Origin: Kalmusia sp. IMI 367209
Taxonomy: Eukaryota; Ascomycota; Dothideomycetes; Pleosporales; Didymosphaeriaceae
DNA: 64,000 bases
Direction of reading: 5' to 3'
Assembly (NCBI GenBank): GCA_027946365.1
Contig: JAPEUQ010000002.1
Location: forward strand, 1,550,001-1,614,000
Of the stretch, positions 57,142 to 64,000 are shown piece after piece. Each line of letters begins with the position of its first letter. Positions within the stretch are counted from its first letter, which is position 1. The notes under the pieces were generated by a model. It worked only from the letters and a program-made list of their open reading frames with translations. It was not told the origin of the DNA and ran no database searches. Made by a program: the position numbers and the translations under genes.

Positions 57142-59045
57142 ATGACTCTACCAGGATATATTTGGGGCCAGATGATCAATAGTGTTTCTGTCGGTCAAAT
57201 CCTGTCTGCCTTCACTGCGTTGGTGAGTCTTTGCCGTGCTTTCCAGAGTGATATGAGCCTTATCCTGTTCCATACAGATCATCGCCTACTGTTTAGCCCG
57301 AATCATCTACAATCTCAACTTCCATCCACTCTCCAGATATCCAGGGCCAAAGCTTGCTGCCGTGACCGACCTTTGGTGGGCATACGCTAGGTAAATATCA
57401 TACCATTCACTGAACTATTTGGCGATATATATTAAAGCTTTTGACTCCTTAGTACGTCGGGAAGATACCCGTGGATAGTGGAAAGTGTCCTTAGAGAATA
57501 TGGTAATCTCCATACTCTTCCTATACTACCCTGACTCCACAAGGCTCATGGTTTCGCAGGCGATGTCGTCCGTATCGCCCCCAATGAACTCGTGTTCTTG
57601 ACTCCGCAGGCAGCACAAGGTCAGCACTCCGCTGTCATGAGCTCCATATTAAGCCTTTGACAAACTAACACAATGGCTGACAAAGACATATACCTCGCGC
57701 AGGAGAAGAATCTCGAACTGTTCGTCCAGGTTGGCTATGATGCTTTAGACACAGGCGACAATGGCATCTCGGGGGAGCCTAATCCCATCAAACATCGTGA
57801 GATAGCAAAGAAGCTTGCACCCGCCTTCAGTACAAGGAACTTTAAAGCGAAGGAGATCACTATCCAGAGGCATATCGATTTTTTCATCAACAAAATGAAG
57901 GAGGTCGGGTCGGCAAAACAAGGTGCAGAATTACAGTGTTGGACAGACTGGCTGGCATTGGACCTCTCTGCAGATATGACATATAGCCGTGAGATGGGTC
58001 AAATGCAAAATAGTAAGTAAAATTAAGATCCAGTTTAGCCAAGCTAAAAGTAGCAGTGACGGACTCGATTCTCCTCAGTTCCACTCTGAAGCTCAACTTG
58101 TTTATAACCATGAGCCAAGTCACGAGAAAGTTCCGCCTCTTTAGCTTCTTGGGGTACCTAACCATCCCACCATCCGTCTGGTTCACCCTTCCAAAGCTTA
58201 TAAAGATGAACACCGAAGATGTGAAGATGCGTATCGAGCGTCGAGGCAAGACGGAGCATTTAGATTACTTCGAACATCTGATTCCATTCAACAAGCCCAT
58301 ACCTGAAGATAAGAAGCATATCTTCCACTTGGAAAACGTAGCAGGGCAGCTACTCTTGGCTAGCTGGCAGCCTTTAGCGAATCAGTTTTACTCCTTGATA
58401 TTTTTCCTCCTCAAAGAGCCAGATGTTTACGTAACATTGGTGAAGGAAATAAGGGCCTCCTTCGTGGATTATGACGCCATCAATACGGGAACTGTAGAGA
58501 TGTTGAAGTATCTGCAGGCTTGTACACACGAAAGCCTTCGGCTACACCAGGATACGGTTGATGGTTTACCGCGAGTGAGTCCTGGCGCTGTTGTGGACGG
58601 AAATTTCATTCCTCAAGGGGTAAGTCTATTTCTTACCTCATAGTTCGCCCCTGTGTAGTTAAAACTATGTGTTAACATCAAATCGAACTAGGTCACATGC
58701 CAAATCAGCTACTTCGCGGCAGCAAGAAGCCCACGGTTCTTCACAGATCCGCACAAGTTTTGTCCAGAACGGTGGCTAGCACCAGAACATCCCAAATTCG
58801 ACTCGAGGTATGCGAATGATAACTTGAAAGCATCTAAGCCCTTCAGCCAAGGTCCGAGAGGCTGTCCTGGTGGCTTCATAGCCGTAGCCGTGATTCGATT
58901 GTTTATTGCGAAAGTCTTGTGGGAATTTGATTTGGAGGCTTTGGAAGGTCAGAATGGCTTATCGTTTGATAAAGATTTCAAGTTCCTCACATTCTGGGAG
59001 AGGCCACCATTTTGGGTCCGGTTCACGCCTAGGAACGGCAGCTGA
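57142..59045 (+). CDS. Cytochrome P450 with an atypical I-helix
   Basis: Seven exons (57142-57222, 57278-57390, 57453-57502, 57560-57619, 57686-58012, 58057-58619, 58692-59045) join in phase to 488 residues. The N-terminal anchor spans introns ([19 protein letters not shown]) and leads to the proline hinge [33 protein letters not shown], then ExxR in ACTHESLRL, the PERW motif and the heme loop [11 protein letters not shown] with the axial Cys. The layout resembles the CYP65/isotrichodermin-hydroxylase-like group. The I-helix reads [14 protein letters not shown] where the family has A-G-x-E/D-T-T: the acid-alcohol pair used for O2 activation is missing. Everything else looks under constraint, so this may be a P450 with non-oxidative or altered chemistry, or one that lost activity only recently. 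Confidence 0.87.
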
Positions 59046-59423
59046 ATGTGAGCAGGCGATTGTATAGCGAGACATGAGCTGTGCTGAATATACCTTCCAA
59101 ATATCTATACTGATGGCCTGGAGTGGTCCGTCATCACTAGATTTGGCATAGCGAGTGGGTGGTCGTTATGCTAGCATTTAGAAGGAAGGTTCCTGAGCGC
59201 TTTGCGATTTTTCATCCTTTTCCCAGTATTATATGCCTGCAGTCTTTCTTGAAGAGTTTCGTGAAGCATTTTCCAACTTCTTTCGAGACTTCCACTTGTG
59301 TATTATGGTACCTCCTTCCCCCTGTTATTAGTTGTAGCTTCTGTCTATACCACGCTAATCTTAAGCAGAAGGAAACGATCATCTACATTAAGGAAGCAAC
59401 AATCCGATAGGAAGCACAACAAA
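59046..59423. other. Intergenic
   Basis: No supported gene; promoter/leader of the Ala/Pro-repeat protein. Upstream in-frame codons from 59298 are open but lack coding character. Confidence 0.35.
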
Positions 59424-60113
59424 ATGAAGACTTCATCCCTCCGTGCCTTTTACCTCCAGGTCCCAGCACCAGCACCAGCACCAGCAGCAACAGCACCAGC
59501 ACCAGCACCAGCAGCAACAGCACCAGCACCAGCACCAGCAGCAGTAGCAACAGCAACAGCAGCCATGGCCTGGACGAAGATTGCTGTGGTGGGAACGGTG
59601 CTTGGCGCCGTTGTTGGAGCGCTTGCCGCCTTCGCGGCAGTCCGGCTTGCCCGGACTGCGCAGCATGAGTACCAACTCAAGGTCAGTCCTTTCTATTATC
59701 TAAACACTGCTTCTAGCTCAAGATTGGAGCGTTGTCTTTGGTTTTCATTGTCTACTCGGTGTTACTACTCTGGTGTCGATCCTACAACTACACCCTATGC
59801 TTCCTAGCATGAATAGTCATGATATAAGCTAACTTTATTCTAGCTGCTGGACCGCGCCGAGCGCGGCCTCCCCTTCCCCCAAACTCCGTCCGCCGCGGGC
59901 TTGCCCGCATCCGCCACCACCGTCGCCGCCCTCGCCGACCGCCCGCCGCCGCCACGGCAGCCACCGACCCCTCCTCCTCGTCCTGCCTCTCCCGCCGCCC
60001 ACCTGCCTCCTCCCTCCCGTGCCTCCTCCCCTCCAGCGCCTCCTTCCTCTCTGCCGACTCCGGGCTCCGCCAGCGGGTGCCGTCGGGCACGGCGACGGGG
60101 GCTTAAGGGGTGA
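59424..60113 (+). CDS. Small membrane protein with Ala/Pro repeats and a proline-rich tail
   Basis: Two exons (59424-59681, 59844-60113) join in phase to 175 residues. After MKTSSLRAFYLQV comes an Ala/Pro repeat (see separate entry), then a single hydrophobic segment (WTKIAVVGTVLGAVVGALAA-FAAV) and a basic/amphipathic stretch (RLARTAQHEYQLK). Exon 2 continues LLDRAERGLPFPQTP and becomes very rich in Pro, Ala and Ser, ending with an Arg-rich cluster. Exon 2 is strikingly GC- and C-rich compared with its surroundings. The true start could instead be the Met at 59563, right before the TM segment. A mitochondrial or ER tail-type protein is conceivable but not shown. Function unknown. Confidence 0.55.
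59464..59562 (+). repeat. 27-bp minisatellite (GCA/CCA), three in-frame units
   Basis: Units read GCACCAGCACCAGCACCAG + CAGCAACA and encode APAPAPAAT, APAPAPAAT, APAPAPAAV, followed by a degenerate ATATAA run. Perfect copies suggest recent slippage; period 27 keeps the reading frame. Confidence 0.85.
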
Positions 60114-60340
60114 AGCTACCTAGCCGAAGGAAAACGGGATAACCCGGGGAGGCAAAACCCCGTAAACAAAGATACCCCTGGGAGGACCGGTACGTTGGTG
60201 AACGTCCAGGGGCTGCCGTTACTCAGGCTCCAAATCCGGTCACCCATAAGATGTCGAGTCAAAGAAGGTACTATTGTTGTTATTCTAGACGTGAGCAGAC
60301 ACTAATAAGATACAGATTGAATATATTCCACCTTTCAATC

Positions 60341-61354
60341 TCAACGCTTACGAAGCTTTCGCCCTTCTCTCAGTCTCGTTCGACTCGGCTCAAAAGGATC
60401 ATTCATCTTGTGGCTTGTTCTCAGGCCCCTCAATCCCCTGGCCAGGTCCATGTATCCATCGCTCAACGGCCAGCAGCACGTCTTCCTTAGGGACAACAAC
60501 GATTCGTCCTGCAATTCTTTCGACGTACGGAGCTCTTCTAGTCCTTTCCTTTTTCGAAAGGCAGCAATGGAATCCTCTAATACAAAGCGTACCTCTTTTT
60601 CCAACACACAACCTTGAAGGAGTAAAGCATGAGATGCTATTGTGTCACCTAGGTTCGTACTGAGCGACGAGGACATCCAATAATCAACCAGCGTGCTTTC
60701 TGGTCTACGGCAACCTTCAACACGCTTGTACCGGCCAAAGACTTCTAGAACATAGTCTAGATTCAGATCAAGATCATCAACGGGCTCCAGTATAAGCTTT
60801 TCGATAAGATCTTTGTCCTGCTTGTGGACTAAGAGCCAGCGATTACCGGTTATCTTCTCCTCGAGATTTTGAACAAGAGCAGACAATTCTGTGAGCAGCT
60901 CTCTGCGCTTTCTATCTATGATAGAAGAAGAATCTTCAATGAGGGCCAAGGGGGCCCATCTGGGATCAGTCTTCAAAAGAGTTGCTTTGAGTCTCCGACA
61001 GTCTGTGGAGAACGTGACAGCTATGATTTCCACGAGGAACCAATGAAGTGATGCGCGACGGACGTTTCTCTCCCTTTTGGCATATTCAATTGAAAGTGGA
61101 TAGGAGGTATCGCTGTTATGTCGAGGACCTCCGCGGCGGCCTTTTGGTGGCGATTCGGTATATGGAGGCGGTGGTGCGTTGGATACTTTCTCTCCTCGGT
61201 GCTCTTGTACAGTTTCCTCAAATTTATCTATCATTGTTCTCGTTTGCATTATTGGACTTGTATCTGTGCCGGCGCTATACTGTATTTGGCGTTGAATTCG
61301 AATCTCGGCGTTGATAGGATTTGCGTGCAAGCGGGGAGGTATGCGGAGTAGCAT
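60341..61354 (-). CDS. Unrecognised cytosolic protein (337 aa)
   Basis: Single intronless frame. An N-terminal part of about 90 residues is hydrophilic and contains PPPPYTESPP, a PPxY-type motif that Nedd4/Rsp5 ubiquitin ligases bind. The remainder is helical and charged (ELLTELSALVQNLEEKI, KDLIEKLILEPVDDLDLNL) and resembles the loose helical proteins common in fungi, with no membrane segment or signal peptide. No catalytic motif recognised. Length and protein-like composition support it; annotation of the start (61354) is the first Met of the frame. Function unknown. Confidence 0.6.
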   Translation of the reverse strand: MLLRIPPRLHANPINAEIRIQRQIQYSAGTDTSPIMQTRTMIDKFEETVQEHRGEKVSNAPPPPYTESPPKGRRGGPRHNSDTSYPLSIEYAKRERNVRRASLHWFLVEIIAVTFSTDCRRLKATLLKTDPRWAPLALIEDSSSIIDRKRRELLTELSALVQNLEEKITGNRWLLVHKQDKDLIEKLILEPVDDLDLNLDYVLEVFGRYKRVEGCRRPESTLVDYWMSSSLSTNLGDTIASHALLLQGCVLEKEVRFVLEDSIAAFRKRKGLEELRTSKELQDESLLSLRKTCCWPLSDGYMDLARGLRGLRTSHKMNDPFEPSRTRLREGRKLRKR

Positions 61355-63246
61355 ATATAATCCTGCTAGGCATTAGCTGAGCCGTGTGATCAGCTGGTCA
61401 TTTCTACGACCCAAGGATAATTCTTCGTTGAGATGGGGCCCTATGCGTGAACCTTGGGGCGTACCTGGACTCGAGCATACGGGTCAGCAAAGCAATGGCT
61501 ATCACCGAAATTTATCGGAGGGCAAGTCAGTGATTGGTCTTTGTGAACGAGGTAGACTGGAAATCTATCCTTATATAGGCTAGCCTCAATTTCAAAATCT
61601 AGGTCAACCGAGAATATTGGGCTGACCCATAGGTCGTCTTAGTTTCTTAACCCACAGATCGAATTAACGCAATGATGACGGATAGACCCAACGACGACTG
61701 ACCAATAAATCACATCCAACAATACTCGTGATATTTCAAGAACCGGTAGTATCCGCTATTGTCAAGAGACTGCGGTTGTAAAGATGATAACCATGGTACT
61801 TTCGCATTCAACAGGAGGCTCCAAAGAATGCTGTTTCACATGTCAAGAGAAGGCATTTTTTGAGAGTATCTGATCTTTACCCTGGAGGAAGGTTACCGCC
61901 TTCCAGAACATGCAGAACATCGAAGGCCTCACTTCGGAGATGTATGACTATGTAGTGGCCGGTGGCTATCCACTACACGCATTCATCATTCCGTTCTAAA
62001 CAAGAGGCATTCATAACGCAAAAGTGAATGGCAAATTCGTGGCATTTGGCCAGACGATTCGCAGGAGTATATATGAAGAATCAGATATTTGGTACATATT
62101 TGTTTCCAGCAGAAAAATCTGTTACTAGTAGAGCTTCGATACTCGCATCGGTGGTGTAGTGGGAGTACGCGTGCAACAATAGCTAATATATTAAGAAAGC
62201 AAATATGAAATCTGGAATACAAAATTTTTTTGTGCAGATTCATAACATCTGTACAAAGCTGACAATACTAGTTGATGGGGGCCTCAAGAAATACGAAAAT
62301 CTACAACAGCGGGGATTTGCTACCTAGGCAATGCTCACCTACATGGATTCGGCCGCTTACGCTTCCGTAACCCGCCTCGGACACAAAGTGCGTGTCTCGC
62401 AGCAAGTTATTTCTGCTGTCAAATACTGCTCAATAGAGGAATAAGTACGCCTCTGGTGGCTGCATCGGGCTTTTGGGCTGGTAGGGGAGCATGGCGGAAA
62501 AGCGACAGGCGACGGACTTGGCACGTATTCTTGGCACTTCTTCGCCCCGCTTATTCTCAGCGCTACCTAGGTGCTTATTCGTTGCTTGGATTTGAAACGC
62601 CCTTGGAAGGCAAAGCCAAGAAATAATCCGGAAATTCGCGTATCGGCGTTCATCCGCAGACTCGGTGCCACGTAGTACGGCAAAAAGTTCGATTACCAAA
62701 AGACCCCTTCAGCGCTCTAGTTTCATGGAATGCTTTAGTGTATTCGACTTATTCTAAACACTTGTCCTACAAGACTCAATCTTTCTTCTAGTAATAGATC
62801 TTTATTTCAGATTCGCTTCGTTGTGTTGTTAAGAACAAGTCAAAGTATGAATTGTAGTGTTGTTCGCTTATACTTGGTGAGGCTTGGTCGGCGCTGAGTC
62901 CGAACTTTTCACCAATCCGCGTGGTACTTGGCCGTAATAACATAATGTGTACGGACTTGAGCTTCAGTGGAACAGCCCCCATCGACCCACAGACCGCAAG
63001 CGCAGGTCCAGCCCCCATCGACCGTAAGCGTATAGAATCATGTCGAGTATAAGACGTACTATTCGTGCCCCAGTTACGCCCCTCCCTAACGAGCCGGATT
63101 CTCCTGTCCTTTACACTCTTTTCTTCACGAATTTGCCGTGGTCCATTCTTTTGCCGGGATTCCTGGCTTCCGATCTTTACTGTAGTAACTGTCTTCATTC
63201 ACTTTCTATATTCCTTGTCAACTAAACACCAACACATACTGCCACC
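61355..63246. other. Long intergenic stretch
   Basis: About 1.9 kb with no supported gene. Near the end a 15-bp string CAGCCCCCATCGACC occurs twice (62973-62987 and 63009-63023) with similar flanks, in the promoter of the gene at 63247. No transposon ends found. Confidence 0.45.
62973..63023 (+). repeat. 15-bp direct repeat in a promoter region
   Basis: CAGCCCCCATCGACC at 62973 and again at 63009, spacing 36 bp, about 225-275 bp before the start codon of the lectin/aerolysin-like gene. The following bases ACCGCAAGCG and ACCGTAAGCG also match. Confidence 0.6.
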
Positions 63247-64000
63247 ATGAAGCTTTCCCAAAGGTCGACGCTTTCGACTATCGCTGCAATCGCAGCCTTT
63301 TTCGGACGTGCGCAAGCCATTGGTGATTGTGATAGTGGACCTTGGAAGGTACAGGCCGTTGGATATGAGACTGGTGGTCCATGGTGTGCCACCAAGTGGA
63401 AGGACGGTGCTGCTATCAACGGTATCCAAGCCTGGTATAATGGCGACAGCATCAACGGTGTTGAATTCCAATACACGAACGGAGCTGCTCCCGAAAGATA
63501 CGGTCAGATGCACGGAGATAAGCAGCCCTGGCTTCAATGGGACACGACCACAGAAACGGTTGAGGCCATAACCGTCTGGCCCAATGGTAAATCCGATGTC
63601 AGGCGAGTGGGTGCGATTGAAATCAAGATCAGCGGCAGAGAGCCGTGGAGGGCTGGTAGCCCCGCATCTAACACCCAGGGATACGACAGTCCTGTTGTCA
63701 ACGGCGCTGGCATTATCATGGGTGCCTATGGAAACCAAGGAGGCAGCATTGACATGATTGCCTTCTTAATGTTAGACTCTGGCATCAAGAACAGGGACGT
63801 CAAGGACTTCAGCCCCAACGCTGATAGCCTCAATGCCAACAACGAGGCGATCAAGAACGCGAAGCCTGAAGGCATTGACTCATTTTCGCAGGAGAACTGG
63901 ACAGGTGAGAAAATGGAGTACAGTGTCGACAGGGAAATCCGCAAGTTGAAGAGCTGGTCTACTACGAGGAGCTCTTCCAAGACGTTTGGAGGCTCCATCG
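63247..64000 (+). CDS. Secreted jacalin-like lectin domain protein with aerolysin-like C-terminus (partial)
   Basis: Open to the window end (251 codons, no stop). Signal peptide MKLSQRSTLSTIAAIAAF ending ...GRAQA. Residues about 30-190 have the repeated I-x-G-I/V pattern of a jacalin-type beta-prism (INGIQAWYNGDSINGVEF, RRVGAIEIKISGREPW, GIIMGAYGNQGGSIDMIAFL). From about residue 220 the sequence turns Ser/Thr/Lys-rich with alternating hydrophobics (LKSWSTTRSSSKTFGGS), the look of the beta-pore-forming aerolysin/ETX-MTX2 fold that follows such lectin domains in some animals and fungi. This is domain-pattern reading, not proof. The pore-forming part is cut by the window, so activity cannot be judged. 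Paired cysteines near the start (DCDSGPW, GPWCATKW) may form a disulfide. Confidence 0.68.
   Translation, partial: MKLSQRSTLSTIAAIAAFFGRAQAIGDCDSGPWKVQAVGYETGGPWCATKWKDGAAINGIQAWYNGDSINGVEFQYTNGAAPERYGQMHGDKQPWLQWDTTTETVEAITVWPNGKSDVRRVGAIEIKISGREPWRAGSPASNTQGYDSPVVNGAGIIMGAYGNQGGSIDMIAFLMLDSGIKNRDVKDFSPNADSLNANNEAIKNAKPEGIDSFSQENWTGEKMEYSVDREIRKLKSWSTTRSSSKTFGGSI

Noticed and set aside
59464..59562. Regular short repeats as a CRISPR array
   Set aside because: Repeats are contiguous without spacers, encode Ala/Pro in frame, and the organism is a fungus.
63199..63738. Long open frame on the minus strand
   Set aside because: Lies opposite the secreted lectin-like gene, whose plus-strand protein has a signal peptide and clear domain pattern; the antisense protein has no recognised feature.

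Overview
The window comes from the nuclear genome of a filamentous ascomycete fungus, most likely a dothideomycete. Genes carry many short (about 35-90 nt) GT-AG introns, intergenic gaps are short, both strands are used evenly, and the families are typical ascomycete ones: a Siz/PIAS SUMO ligase, Spo12, ARMT1-type DUF89, UreF, an Mpr1-like acetyltransferase, AA9-type LPMO, several P450/GH/SGNH enzymes and a NACHT-type NLR. A spliced tRNA-Leu supports this. There are no operons, CRISPR arrays or intact transposons. The species call is inference.

Layout. 0-5 kb: housekeeping block (SUMO E3 ligase, DUF2423 nucleolar-type protein, a single-pass membrane protein). 5-14 kb: accessory block with two related NACHT-like proteins lacking a P-loop, which flank a P450 and a frameshifted haloperoxidase-like hydrolase. 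14-25 kb: F-box-like protein, ARMT1 phosphatase, decayed isochorismatase-like gene, GNAT acetyltransferase, secreted cyclase, large membrane glycoprotein. 25-36 kb: decayed AA9 LPMO, weakly coding debris, two genes with the same plan (N-terminal domain, Ser/Thr/Pro linker, coiled coil), tRNA-Leu and a phospholipase D interrupted by one in-frame stop. 37-52.6 kb: polytopic membrane protein, Spo12, UreF, SGNH esterase, NLR with near-identical C-terminal repeats, NADAR protein, GH31 glycosidase with one frameshift. 53.9-64 kb: an eight-exon gene for a secreted protein of three tandem beta/gamma-crystallin-like modules, a P450 with an aberrant I-helix, an Ala/Pro-repeat membrane protein, an unrecognised protein, and the start of a secreted jacalin/aerolysin-like protein cut by the window end.

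Most striking are (i) the three-module cysteine-patterned secreted protein at 53918-55742, which is invisible as a single ORF but whose eight exons join in perfect phase, and (ii) a concentration of single-lesion genes (stops or one-base shifts) in the accessory regions. The functional links between genes are mostly those of a fungus that degrades plant or fungal polymers and interacts with other organisms (secreted enzymes, a secreted lectin/pore-former-like protein, an NLR), not of one pathway; no convincing biosynthetic cluster is present.
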